Of a stretch of DNA of 43,056 nt, positions 9,493 to 18,262 are shown in pieces. This DNA comes from Flavobacteriaceae bacterium (GTDB lineage: Bacteria; Bacteroidota; Bacteroidia; Flavobacteriales; Flavobacteriaceae). The notes beneath the pieces were generated by a model. The model saw only the letters and a list, made by a program, of their open reading frames with translations, was not told the DNA's origin and made no database searches. The position numbers and the translations under genes were made by a program. The number at the start of each line of letters is the position of its first letter. Positions within the stretch are counted from its first letter, which is position 1. The stretch spans positions 1 to 43,056 of the forward strand of contig JAKMFI010000048.1 of assembly GCA_022425505.1 (NCBI GenBank). The letters run 5' to 3'.

Positions 9493-10854
9493 ATGAAAAA
9501 ACGTATATTATTTACTCTGATTTTGGGAACTCAAGCCTTGATCTTGCAGGCACAAACAGCAGTTAACCCTTGGCAAATTACACTTGGGGCAAACGCAGTT
9601 GAGTTCTTCGAAAGAGGAGGAGTACAATACCAAACGGGAAATGATGGTATTCAATTTGATAATAAAATTAATTATTCAAAATACTTATCCTATCTAGAGG
9701 TTTCTCGATATCTCGGAAAGGGGATATCATTTCAAGCTGGGGGGTCTTTGAATCAAGTTGATCGAATTACAAACAACCCCTCTGAGAATCCAGACTTGTA
9801 TTTCAGTGTTGATGGAGCGTTTACTCTTTCCACGACGCCCTTTTTGGACACAGGGAGCTTAAACCCCACCTTAAGTCTAGGAGCGGGATATACTAATATC
9901 AATGACCAAGATCATATGACAACCAATATAGGTGTTGGGTTGACTTATATGTTTGACCAAAGTTTTGGACTCACTCTAAAAGCAAAACGAAAAGTGTTTT
10001 CACGGGAAGCTAGCGAACTGTTTGGCAAGCTGGAAGCTAGTGGTGATTATGTGAATCAATTTCTGTTTGGTTTTAGCTATGCTTTTGGAAACGGAGACAC
10101 TGACAAAGATGGAGTAAAGGATGATGTAGATGCATGTGTAAACACTCCTGGTCTTCCGGAGCTAAATGGATGTCCGGATGACGACGGAGATGGGGTTCGC
10201 AACAGCGATGACGACTGTCCAGACGTTCCTGGCTTAGCAGCTTTGGCAGGTTGTCCCGATATGGACGGTGATACGGTTGCCGACAAATATGATTCTTGTC
10301 CAGAAGTTGCAGGAATACCGTCTTTAGATGGTTGTCCTGACGCAGATGAAGATGGGGTTGCTGATAATGATGACAATTGTCCAGAGGAATTTGGTCCTGT
10401 CGAAAACAACGGTTGTCCATGGTCAGACAGAGATGACGACGGAGTTTTTGACAAAGACGACAATTGCCCAGATGTTCCAGGCGCTGCCACAAACGCAGGT
10501 TGCCCAGAGTATCCAATTGAAGGACTCGAGGAATTATCCGTTAAGTTTGGATCAGATTCATTTGAGATTGATGCTACTTTTGAAGAGCAGCTTACCGAAG
10601 CATTGCGCATCATTGAAGCAAACAGTACGGCAAAAATTATAATCGAGGGGCATGCGGATTCTACAGGAAACGACCAGATTAATCTTCCACTTTCAGAACT
10701 CAGAGCGAGTCAAGTTTTAGATTATTTTATTCAAGCGGGAATTAGCCCAGACCGCTTAAGCATTGTCGGTTACGGCTCATCTCAACCATTAGGAGACAAC
10801 AACACTGCTGATGGACGTGCACAAAACCGCCGAGTAGATTTTGCGGTGGAGTAG
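9493..10854 (+). CDS. OmpA-family outer-membrane protein with thrombospondin type-3-like calcium-binding repeats
   Basis: Signal peptide; about five D-x-D-x-D-G/NCPD repeats; C-terminal OmpA domain IIEGHADSTGNDQINLPLSELRASQV...DGRAQNRRVDFAVE. Confidence 0.92.
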   Translation: MKKRILFTLILGTQALILQAQTAVNPWQITLGANAVEFFERGGVQYQTGNDGIQFDNKINYSKYLSYLEVSRYLGKGISFQAGGSLNQVDRITNNPSENPDLYFSVDGAFTLSTTPFLDTGSLNPTLSLGAGYTNINDQDHMTTNIGVGLTYMFDQSFGLTLKAKRKVFSREASELFGKLEASGDYVNQFLFGFSYAFGNGDTDKDGVKDDVDACVNTPGLPELNGCPDDDGDGVRNSDDDCPDVPGLAALAGCPDMDGDTVADKYDSCPEVAGIPSLDGCPDADEDGVADNDDNCPEEFGPVENNGCPWSDRDDDGVFDKDDNCPDVPGAATNAGCPEYPIEGLEELSVKFGSDSFEIDATFEEQLTEALRIIEANSTAKIIIEGHADSTGNDQINLPLSELRASQVLDYFIQAGISPDRLSIVGYGSSQPLGDNNTADGRAQNRRVDFAVE

Positions 10855-10880
10855 GAGGAATCATAAACCAAACCACACAA

Positions 10881-10914
10881 AAAAACGCAGTGAAAACTCA
10901 CTGCGTTTTTTTAT
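10881..10914 (+). terminator. Intrinsic terminator after ompA-like gene
   Basis: AAAAACGCAGTGA-AAAC-TCACTGCGTTTTTTT. Confidence 0.85.
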
Positions 10915-10926
10915 TTTTATGCTACC

Positions 10927-13644
10927 ATGAACAAAAGTTTTCTTTATGATGTAGTGAGTTCTCTTTCCAACCCCAACTGGGAGGAACTGTGCTTTATTGT
11001 GCCCAACAAGCGGTCGGCCCTACATTTAACCCAAGCGATTACCGCTCAGCTTGAGAGCCCAACGATTGCCCCTGAAATTATAGATATTGATTCATTCATT
11101 CGCAACCTATCTAGATTGGAGGCCCCGCCAAAAATGGATCAATTGTTTGCGCTATATAATAGTTACTGTCAGGTCGTTGACAGCAAAGAAAGGGACGACT
11201 TTATGACCTTTTTGGGGTGGGGCGACACCTTGCTGGGTGATTTGGACGCAATAGACAGAAATCTTTTACAGCGCAAAGAGGTGTTTGGTTTGCTAGCTGG
11301 AATGCAAGAGATTAAAGCATGGGGTTCAGACGATAACGATTTTGTAAGGCGTTATCTCAGCTTCTGGAAAGCCTTGCCCGAAATGTACGATTCCTTTTCC
11401 TCTGCTCTTTTAGAAAAAGGTTGTGGAACAACGGGAATGCTTTGCCGGGAAGCAGTTCGCAACTTGGAGGTTTTTTTGGAAGCCCAACCAAAGACTAGGT
11501 TTATCATTTGTGGCTTTAATGCACTAACCGAAAGCGAGTCGACCTTATTTCAATCTATTCTGGCACAAAATCGCGGAAAAATTTACTGGGATGCAGACAC
11601 CTATTTTTTGCAAAACCCTCAGGAACAATCTGGGCAGTACCTGAAAAAGTACAAAAATTGGCCATACTATGAAAACCAACCCTTTTTGGGAAGTCATAAC
11701 ACATTTTTAAATCATAAAGAGATTGAGGTTATTGAAACCTCAGGACGGATTGCACAAGCAAAACAGGTGGGGAGCATCCTTAAGGACCTTTCGACAACAA
11801 AGCTTGGTTGGGAACGTGTAGCAGTTGTTTTGCCTGATGAATCTTTGCTCAACCCCATTCTTCACGCGCTACCACCAGAGATAAACAAACTCAACATCAC
11901 CATGGGGCAGCCCTTGCAACAGCAGCCCATAGCTGTCGTGATCGAGGCCCTATTTGACCTGCACATGAATCAAACCAATAAAGGGTTTTATTATAAATCA
12001 GTCGTGCAAATTTTGACCCATGAATCGATTCGAACATACTGCGCAAAAAACGAACTTGAAGACCCAAAAGAGTTTGCCCAATCAATAATTTCTGGAAACC
12101 AGCGGTTTTTGACCTTGCACGAGCTGAAGAAGGCAAACCTATTCAAAGACTTCGGCTTTCTGTTTTCCCCCTGGAACAACCCCATAGAGGCGGTTCAATC
12201 GATATGTAAATTGTTTCAATTGCTGCTGACGACTGCAGACCCCGACGACAACCAACAACTGGAGTCAATCCATCTGTTCTTAACACTTTTTCATCAATTG
12301 GATCTTCAGCTGCGCACGCACCCCTTTATCAAACAAATCAGCGAATTACGTACGATTTATAACGCACAAATCGGAACGCACAAATTGTCATATTCTGGAG
12401 AGCCCCTGGAGGGCTTACAAATTATGGGAATGCTTGAAACACGATTGTTGGATTTTGACACGGTGATTCTCACACAAGCCAATGAGGGGATATTACCTGC
12501 AAAGGCGATCGATGATTCCTGGATCCCTTATGATATGAAAAAGCAGTTTGGACTTCCAACCCGAGATGAGAAAAACTCCATTTTTTCATACCATTTTTTT
12601 CGATTGATGTATCGTGCCAAAAAGGTTTATATGCTGTATGATGGACAAGGAGGCGGGCTTGGCGGAGGAGAGATGAGCCGTTTTGTTCGCCAATGGGCAA
12701 CCCAGTTGCCAGAAAACCACAGCATGCGATTTTTTAACCAAAGCGTGCCCTTAAATACGGTGACCAGACAACGGCTTGAAATTCCCAAAACACCGAGTCT
12801 TCTCAAGCGGTTACAGGAAATGGCAAAGAAGGGGCTGTCTGCTACGGCATTGTCGAATTATATTGCCGACCCAATCCGATTTTACAACAATTATGTTCTT
12901 CGCATTTCGGAGAACGAAGAATTGGAGGAATCGATTGCTTATCAAACCTTAGGAACAGTTATTCACAACACTCTGGAAGAATTGTACACGCCTTATGTTG
13001 CGAAACAATTGACGGTTCAGAACATTAAAAAGATGCAAGACACCCATAAGCAAACCCTTCAAAAACACTTTGAAGAAGAATTGGGTAAATCGAGCCATAC
13101 AACAGGAAAAAACCTGTTTTTGTTTACGGCAGCAGCGCATAGCATCAGACGCGTTTTAGAGGCCGACAAAAAAGACATTTTGGCGGGATCAACGATTGAA
13201 CTGTTGGGTCTCGAAGAATACCGCAAAGTAACACGCACCTATGCAGGTGTTGAACACCCCATTACATTTCATGGCGTTATTGACCGCATTGATCGCAAGG
13301 ACGGGGTTTTGCGGATTTTGGATTATAAAACAGGCCAAACCAACACCAAAGAATTGCGCCCAAGTGAAATATCAGACTGCTTATCCGATTCTGTTTATTG
13401 CAAGTCTTTTCAGGTATTGTTTTACAGCATGCTTTGGGCAGAAGATGACCCAAACAGCCCGTTTTATGCAGGGGTAATTTCGGTAAAAAACATGAGTAGC
13501 GGTACAATGTTACTTGGGTTGGGTACAAGTAGAACAAAACGCACCGGGCTTGTAACAGAAGACCTTGAAAATTTTGAAAAAGAGCTTGAAAAACTGGTGA
13601 TCGAAATCTACACGGCAGACATCGCTTTTACAGAGGCGATCTAG
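10927..13644 (+). CDS. AddB-like PD-(D/E)XK nuclease family protein
   Basis: ELCFIVPNKRSALHLTQAI; LSNYIADPIRFYNNYVLRI; LGTVIHNTLEELY; VIDRIDRKDGVLRILDYKTGQT; partner of AddA-like gene. Confidence 0.85.
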   Translation: MNKSFLYDVVSSLSNPNWEELCFIVPNKRSALHLTQAITAQLESPTIAPEIIDIDSFIRNLSRLEAPPKMDQLFALYNSYCQVVDSKERDDFMTFLGWGDTLLGDLDAIDRNLLQRKEVFGLLAGMQEIKAWGSDDNDFVRRYLSFWKALPEMYDSFSSALLEKGCGTTGMLCREAVRNLEVFLEAQPKTRFIICGFNALTESESTLFQSILAQNRGKIYWDADTYFLQNPQEQSGQYLKKYKNWPYYENQPFLGSHNTFLNHKEIEVIETSGRIAQAKQVGSILKDLSTTKLGWERVAVVLPDESLLNPILHALPPEINKLNITMGQPLQQQPIAVVIEALFDLHMNQTNKGFYYKSVVQILTHESIRTYCAKNELEDPKEFAQSIISGNQRFLTLHELKKANLFKDFGFLFSPWNNPIEAVQSICKLFQLLLTTADPDDNQQLESIHLFLTLFHQLDLQLRTHPFIKQISELRTIYNAQIGTHKLSYSGEPLEGLQIMGMLETRLLDFDTVILTQANEGILPAKAIDDSWIPYDMKKQFGLPTRDEKNSIFSYHFFRLMYRAKKVYMLYDGQGGGLGGGEMSRFVRQWATQLPENHSMRFFNQSVPLNTVTRQRLEIPKTPSLLKRLQEMAKKGLSATALSNYIADPIRFYNNYVLRISENEELEESIAYQTLGTVIHNTLEELYTPYVAKQLTVQNIKKMQDTHKQTLQKHFEEELGKSSHTTGKNLFLFTAAAHSIRRVLEADKKDILAGSTIELLGLEEYRKVTRTYAGVEHPITFHGVIDRIDRKDGVLRILDYKTGQTNTKELRPSEISDCLSDSVYCKSFQVLFYSMLWAEDDPNSPFYAGVISVKNMSSGTMLLGLGTSRTKRTGLVTEDLENFEKELEKLVIEIYTADIAFTEAI

Positions 13645-14111
13645 TTGGAACTTTTTCGAATCACCCCAATCCCATAATAGAGGTATGAAAACGATTGTAC
13701 CCCCAAAAACAGCCAAAGCACAGGCAAAAGAGACGGAAGATTTTCCATCACTTGGTCAAGGGCTTTGAGCTCATCCTCGTTCAGATCGTTGATGGCAGGA
13801 TTATCCGCCATAGCAGACTCAATGAGTGCGGGGTCAATACTGGCATACATCAGCCAAAACACAAAAACCAATACAGCAATAAGTCCAGCAAAAGCGGCAT
13901 AAACCACCACTACATAAGACATCACTTGATCAAAGCCCCCAATTTCTAGATTGGAGAGGAGTTTTTTTCGGGTAGACCACAACCAAAACGGCACCAAGCC
14001 AGCGAGGAGAGTTAAGAAAACCCCACCGCTTATTAGATATTGGATCAGCTGAAAGGCCGATAGGGTTAAGGCGGTGTAAAAAATGATGTTTTGCTTTTGA
14101 CTAAAGGACAT
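13641..14111 (-). CDS. Hypothetical integral membrane protein
   Basis: 156 aa with several hydrophobic segments; convergent with the AddB-like gene. Confidence 0.7.
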   Translation of the reverse strand: MSFSQKQNIIFYTALTLSAFQLIQYLISGGVFLTLLAGLVPFWLWSTRKKLLSNLEIGGFDQVMSYVVVVYAAFAGLIAVLVFVFWLMYASIDPALIESAMADNPAINDLNEDELKALDQVMENLPSLLPVLWLFLGVQSFSYLYYGIGVIRKSSN

Positions 14112-14187
14112 AAAAACAAGAGTTTAGCGAATTGTAAAAATATAAAAAACAGCTGGGTTTTGGTTGGAAACAAAACACCAAATACAG

Positions 14188-14195
14188 TATCTTTG
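14188..14195 (+). promoter_or_regulatory. Bacteroidota -7 box TATCTTTG
   Basis: Exact match to TAnnTTTG, 4 nt upstream of ATG at 14200. Confidence 0.5.
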
Positions 14196-14199
14196 TGGC

Positions 14200-14286
14200 A
14201 TGGGAGTCGGAGGAGTCTTTTTAGCGAGCATTGCACTTTGTATCGGAGTGGCAATTGTAGCAGAAATTGTTGAGCGCATCAAATAG
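14200..14286 (+). CDS. Putative 28-aa single-TM micropeptide
   Basis: ATG...TAG reads MGVGGVFLASIALCIGVAIVAEIVERIK; consensus -7 box directly upstream. Confidence 0.4.
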   Translation: MGVGGVFLASIALCIGVAIVAEIVERIK

Positions 14287-14483
14287 ATGGCAAACGCGTA
14301 GGGCGGCTTCTTTTGGTTGCCAAAAGCATCAATTTTACGACATCATTGCGTTCCAAAGGGCACACAACGCTTTTGTGGTCTAGCTCTTCTTCTTTGGAAA
14401 CGTTAAAAAAGACTTAATTATTTTCAGAAATTTCTCGTTCAAAGAAAATTTATAATACATTGCACCAACTAAATCTTTGTACA

Positions 14484-14768
14484 ATGAAAAACATCAATGA
14501 AAACTGGTTTATTATCACGCTAACGGCGGTTGTCTTTGGGCTGATTGGTTATTTGTTTGGAAAACAATGTCAGAAAAATCAATGTCCAATGATGGCAAAA
14601 GGGACGCATAAAACGCATGCAATGCACATGGAAAAGATAGATGGCGACAAGGTGTATGTGTGGAAATCAGACGAGATGATAGATCATGAAAACCTGGAAA
14701 TTTCGATTGATACGCTTTTGGGATCAAAGCAGGTAAAAGTCGTCGTGAAGAAAGAAAAGGAGGAGTAA
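14484..14768 (+). CDS. Small membrane-anchored hypothetical protein
   Basis: MKNINENWFIITLTAVVFGLIGYLFGKQCQKNQCPMM...; start moved to ATG 14484, 4 nt after AATCTTTG. Confidence 0.65.
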   Translation: MKNINENWFIITLTAVVFGLIGYLFGKQCQKNQCPMMAKGTHKTHAMHMEKIDGDKVYVWKSDEMIDHENLEISIDTLLGSKQVKVVVKKEKEE

Positions 14769-14846
14769 AGGGTTTTTATTTCTGCCCAAAGGGTCAGCAA
14801 AGAGCCATGTTCCGATGTTTTTGTAACTTTAAACAAATCAAAAGCT

Positions 14847-15191
14847 ATGGAACATATTTCATTATTCTTTCAAATTGTGGTTGCAGTTTCTGTTCTGATT
14901 GTTTGGGTGTTTCGCTATCACAATGTGATTGCGGAGTTTGAGCAGTTTGGATTTTCAGATGTTTTTAGAAATTTTGTTGGCGCATCAAAAATTGCCATTT
15001 CAACGCTATTGTTGACGGGGATTTGCTATGCGGACTTAACGCCTTATGCAGCGATTGGCATGGCGGCTTTTATGTTGGCGGCACAACTGTCTCATCTACG
15101 TGTCAAAAACCCCTTTTTACAACGCCTGCCGTCTTTGGTGTTTTTGCTGATGTCGGTTTTTGTTGCGTTATTCCATTTCGGGGTGATTTAG
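14847..15191 (+). CDS. DoxX-like small multi-TM membrane protein
   Basis: 114 aa, about four hydrophobic helices; immediately followed by a second similar ORF. Confidence 0.6.
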   Translation: MEHISLFFQIVVAVSVLIVWVFRYHNVIAEFEQFGFSDVFRNFVGASKIAISTLLLTGICYADLTPYAAIGMAAFMLAAQLSHLRVKNPFLQRLPSLVFLLMSVFVALFHFGVI

Positions 15192-15192
15192 G

Positions 15193-15546
15193 ATGGATTA
15201 TTTTTTAACCATTGTTTTGTTTACAGGCGTCTCTTTTGTGGCGTATGGAATCAACTCGTTTGTTTCAAAGCGTATGAAAAAAGAGTTTAAAAGGTGGGGC
15301 TTAGAGAACAAACGAAAAACCATTGCTTGCTGTCAGCTCGTTGGTGGGGCTGGCTTGCTTTTTGGGCAAGAGTGGAACATAATTCTGGTTCTCTCTTCGG
15401 CTTTTTTGGGAGTGATGATGTTGGTGGCCATAGGGGTTCGAATCAAAGTAAAAGACGACATTTCGGATATCTTGCCTGCATTTGCCTATTTGGTACTTAG
15501 TGCGTTGATACTTTATGAAGCGAGTGGGCTTTTTAACCCCCTATAA
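15193..15546 (+). CDS. DoxX-like small multi-TM membrane protein
   Basis: 117 aa, about four hydrophobic helices; start 1 nt after the previous stop. Confidence 0.6.
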   Translation: MDYFLTIVLFTGVSFVAYGINSFVSKRMKKEFKRWGLENKRKTIACCQLVGGAGLLFGQEWNIILVLSSAFLGVMMLVAIGVRIKVKDDISDILPAFAYLVLSALILYEASGLFNPL

Positions 15547-15549
15547 TTT

Positions 15550-15597
15550 TTCCTTAAATTAGATGCACTAAAAACAATACGATGAAGAAACTATTAC
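15550..15597 (+). repeat. Duplicated leader sequence, copy A (partner 17585-17632)
   Basis: TTCCTTAAATTAGATGCACTAAAAACAATACGATGAAGAAACTATTACT vs TTCCTTAAATTAGTACCATTAAAAACAATACGATGAAGAAACTTTTACT. Confidence 0.8.
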
Positions 15598-16097
15598 TAT
15601 TATTTATTATTGTTGGGTGCTCAACACCAACATCCACTCCTGCAGTAATCGGTTACGAAAATGATAACGGAACCACTTTAGAAATCACAAGCGGAAATGT
15701 AAGCTCAACAGAAGTTGTAAAAGCATATTTTGATGCATATAACGCCAAAGACTTACAGGCTGTATACAATTTAGAACACGATGATGTTGTCCTTTATGCA
15801 CCAAGCGGAATGACGGTCAAAGGTCGGAAACAACATTTGGAGTTAGGGGAGCAGTTTCTTCAAGCAAACCCTGTTGCAAATTGGAAAATCGTTTGGTCTA
15901 TGTCAGCGGATGTGAAATATGACGACAAGCCTAATGAAAATTGGGTTACTTCAGGCTTATTGGTTACATATGGAAAAGACGAAGAGTCAATATTATCGGT
16001 TAGTCGTGTAGTTGACTTGATGATTGTTGATGGAAAAGTTAAAAAAGGCTATATCTACCAGCGAGAACTTTCAGACTCTGAAAAATCTAATAAATAA
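15582..16097 (+). CDS. SnoaL/NTF2-like lipoprotein
   Basis: Lipobox IIVGC; VVKAYFDAYNAKDLQAVYNLEHDDVVLYAPSGMTVKGRKQ. Confidence 0.65.
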   Translation: MKKLLLLFIIVGCSTPTSTPAVIGYENDNGTTLEITSGNVSSTEVVKAYFDAYNAKDLQAVYNLEHDDVVLYAPSGMTVKGRKQHLELGEQFLQANPVANWKIVWSMSADVKYDDKPNENWVTSGLLVTYGKDEESILSVSRVVDLMIVDGKVKKGYIYQRELSDSEKSNK

Positions 16098-16131
16098 TAA
16101 TCAAATTAAAGCCACTAAAAAATAATACGAT

Positions 16132-16263
16132 ATGTCAAGCAAGTTTTTTGGAAATAGGTTGCAAAAAAACTCACCAGATAAAAAAGGGGGAAAGCAAAAA
16201 ATATCCAACAAGAACAATAAACAAAAATCTTCGGGGGTTCGAAAAGTAGGAAGAGGCAGCTAA
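16132..16263 (+). CDS. Small basic protein (43 aa)
   Basis: MSSKFFGNRLQKNSPDKKGGKQKISNKNNKQKSSGVRKVGRGS; leader similar to those of the 15582 and 17617 genes. Confidence 0.45.
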   Translation: MSSKFFGNRLQKNSPDKKGGKQKISNKNNKQKSSGVRKVGRGS

Positions 16264-16270
16264 GCTTTAG

Positions 16271-16302
16271 CTAATCCACAAACTTTGTTAGGCTCTTGAA
16301 GT
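16271..16302. repeat. 32-bp imperfect direct repeat, copy 1 (partner 18231-18262; 28/32 identical)
   Basis: CTAATCCACAAACTTTGTTAGGCTCTTGAAGT vs CTAATCCACAAACTTTATTAGGTCTTTGAAGT. Confidence 0.85.
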
Positions 16303-16358
16303 CTAGTCTCATAAAAGTTTAAAATAAAAATGAGTTAACCACAGGAAGAATTCACTTG

Positions 16359-16389
16359 AATAGTGTTTTATTAAGCACTATTTTTGTAT
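16359..16389 (+). terminator. Intrinsic terminator
   Basis: AATAGTG-ttttattaag-CACTATT followed by TTTGTATTT. Confidence 0.6.
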
Positions 16390-16403
16390 TTGAGTTACAC
16401 CCA

Positions 16404-16452
16404 GGTCCTATAGCTCAGTTGGTTAGAGTAGCTGACTCATAATCAGTTGGTC
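16404..16452 (+). pseudogene. Truncated tRNA-Met-like sequence (5' part through variable loop)
   Basis: GGTCCTATAGCTCAGTTGGTTAGAGTAGCTGACTCATAATCAGTTGGTC: acceptor 5' strand, D-arm, anticodon arm with CAT; no T-arm or 3' acceptor strand follows. Confidence 0.75.
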
Positions 16453-16537
16453 TTTACAGAACACAAAAGAGTATATCCATGATGGTCAATTAGTTAAAGT
16501 GATTAAATAAATCATGAATAACTAAAGTGCCATATAA

Positions 16538-17584
16538 ATGCCAAAATATAGTCTGTCCTACCCCAATGTTCGTAAACACTCAAACGGTAAATACTTCATA
16601 GACTTCTTCCTTAACAACAAGCGTTATAGGTTGTTTAATGGTAAGCGCATAGGCTCATCACTTGCACCTAACTCATACCCATCAAAACTAAGACACTCAA
16701 AGACCGCATTGCTTGCTAAAGAGGTGTATGATTATTTAGTTAGTAATGATTACTCTTTTGAAAAGCCACTTAAGGGTGTTGAGCTGTTCGATAGTCTTAT
16801 TGAATCCAAGCTCAGTGAACCATTATCTGTTATGTATAGAAAGACACTTATGTGTATTGCATCGCTTCTTAGGCAGGAACTTATTTTGAAAGGTAGCATA
16901 AGCAAGCAGTTCTTAAATAGCATACCACTTAAGTACAATAATAACACCTCTTACAACACGACAAGAAGACACTTAAATGTTCTTGTAAACTACCTCCACA
17001 ACAATGGATTTACTATTGAGAAATCAACGCTTAAAACACGTAAACAAGAAGAAGTGTTACACAAGCCTATAGACGACTTAAAAGACCTCTTAGAACGCAT
17101 TAAAACACACAATAATAACCTCTATATATGTGCTTTACTTACATATGGATGTTTACTTAGACCACACCATGAAATAAGGTTGCTTAGATGGGGTGATTTT
17201 AGTGATGATTTATCGTATATCACGCTCTCAGGAAGTCGTGTAAAGTCTAAGCGCAATCGTGTCGTTCCTGTGCCTGAATATGTACGTAAAGAGCTTATTA
17301 TTGGGGATAGAAACCACAACATATTTTCGGGGGATATTGAGCCATATAATAGAAGCTATTTTAATGGGGTTTGGAAGCGTTTTAAGGCACTTAATCCTAA
17401 GCTTGACAAAGACATTACACTTTACTCATTTAGGCACACAGGGGCGATAGAAATCTTTAAGCGTACAGGCTCTTTACACAAGCTACAAAGAGCAATGGGA
17501 CATTCAAGTTTAAACGTATCTCTTACTTATTTAAGAGGATTAGAAGTAGCAGAACTAAAAGAAGATGATATGCCTATGGTTTAA
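16538..17584 (+). CDS. Tyrosine recombinase/phage integrase family protein
   Basis: Catalytic boxes LLRPHHEIRLLRW, KSKRNRVVPVP, YSFRHTGAIEIF, MGHSSLNVSLTYLRG. Confidence 0.9.
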   Translation: MPKYSLSYPNVRKHSNGKYFIDFFLNNKRYRLFNGKRIGSSLAPNSYPSKLRHSKTALLAKEVYDYLVSNDYSFEKPLKGVELFDSLIESKLSEPLSVMYRKTLMCIASLLRQELILKGSISKQFLNSIPLKYNNNTSYNTTRRHLNVLVNYLHNNGFTIEKSTLKTRKQEEVLHKPIDDLKDLLERIKTHNNNLYICALLTYGCLLRPHHEIRLLRWGDFSDDLSYITLSGSRVKSKRNRVVPVPEYVRKELIIGDRNHNIFSGDIEPYNRSYFNGVWKRFKALNPKLDKDITLYSFRHTGAIEIFKRTGSLHKLQRAMGHSSLNVSLTYLRGLEVAELKEDDMPMV

Positions 17585-17632
17585 TTCCTTAAATTAGTAC
17601 CATTAAAAACAATACGATGAAGAAACTTTTAC
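17585..17632 (+). repeat. Duplicated leader sequence, copy B (partner 15550-15597)
   Basis: See copy A. Confidence 0.8.
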
Positions 17633-18234
17633 TCTTATTATTGATTGCTCCTGTGTTTGGAAACTCTCAAATTCCAAGCGGCTTAGAATTAACTGACATT
17701 ATTTCGGTTAATCCATACTATGATGGGCAATTAACAGTTCCTAACGGTAAAGTATGGTACATTAGACTATTCGGGAACGATAATTCAAGGGGATATAAAT
17801 TTTTCCCCGAAACAAATGACCCAAGTAGCGACATTCAGGGTATTCTTTTAGGGGTGAACAATAATAATGAAGGAATTCAATCTTTACCATTATTACACCC
17901 TGCAGGAACAATAATAGATTATGCTTATGAAGACTTTTCGGCTTTTTATATTTATGAATTTACACCGTTGGGAAATGATTTTAATAACTCTTTATCTTTT
18001 GAGGAACAATTAGATTTTACCCCTACACTCTATCCCAACCCAACCTCATCTTTATTAGCACTAAATAGCGATAAAGAATACGACATAGAGGTATACGATA
18101 TGGCAGGGAACAAAGTAATGGCACTTACAGGAAACACGATTGATATGTCGCATCTATCTTCTGCTACTTACATTGTTAAAGCACTTGATAAAGTAGAGAA
18201 CGAAGAAGTGAGTTATAAGGTTGTAAAGAACTAA
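17617..18234 (+). CDS. Secreted protein with C-terminal T9SS type A sorting domain
   Basis: Signal peptide; LYPNPTSSLLALNSDKEYDIEVYDMAGNKVMAL...YIVKALDKVENEEVSYKVVKN. Confidence 0.8.
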   Translation: MKKLLLLLLIAPVFGNSQIPSGLELTDIISVNPYYDGQLTVPNGKVWYIRLFGNDNSRGYKFFPETNDPSSDIQGILLGVNNNNEGIQSLPLLHPAGTIIDYAYEDFSAFYIYEFTPLGNDFNNSLSFEEQLDFTPTLYPNPTSSLLALNSDKEYDIEVYDMAGNKVMALTGNTIDMSHLSSATYIVKALDKVENEEVSYKVVKN

Positions 18235-18262
18235 TCCACAAACTTTATTAGGTCTTTGAAGT
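18231..18262. repeat. 32-bp imperfect direct repeat, copy 2 (partner 16271-16302)
   Basis: See copy 1. Confidence 0.85.

Noticed and set aside
10096-10510. Repeated DNA units resembling a tandem-repeat or CRISPR-like pattern
   Set aside because: These are protein-level calcium-binding repeats in the OmpA-like gene; no identical spaced DNA repeats. No CRISPR array was seen anywhere in the window.
10073-10613. Two long minus-strand ORFs (147 and 178 aa) opposite the OmpA-like gene
   Set aside because: They mirror the Asp-rich type-3 repeats on the coding strand; low-complexity translation and no start context.
16404-16452. Functional tRNA-Met
   Set aside because: No T-arm or 3' acceptor strand follows; D-stem also weakened (GAGT instead of GAGC).
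16271-18262. 32-bp direct repeats as definite attL/attR of a 2-kb element
   Set aside because: They may equally be two copies of the C-terminal end of a phage-like gene; no empty site is available, so not called as att sites.
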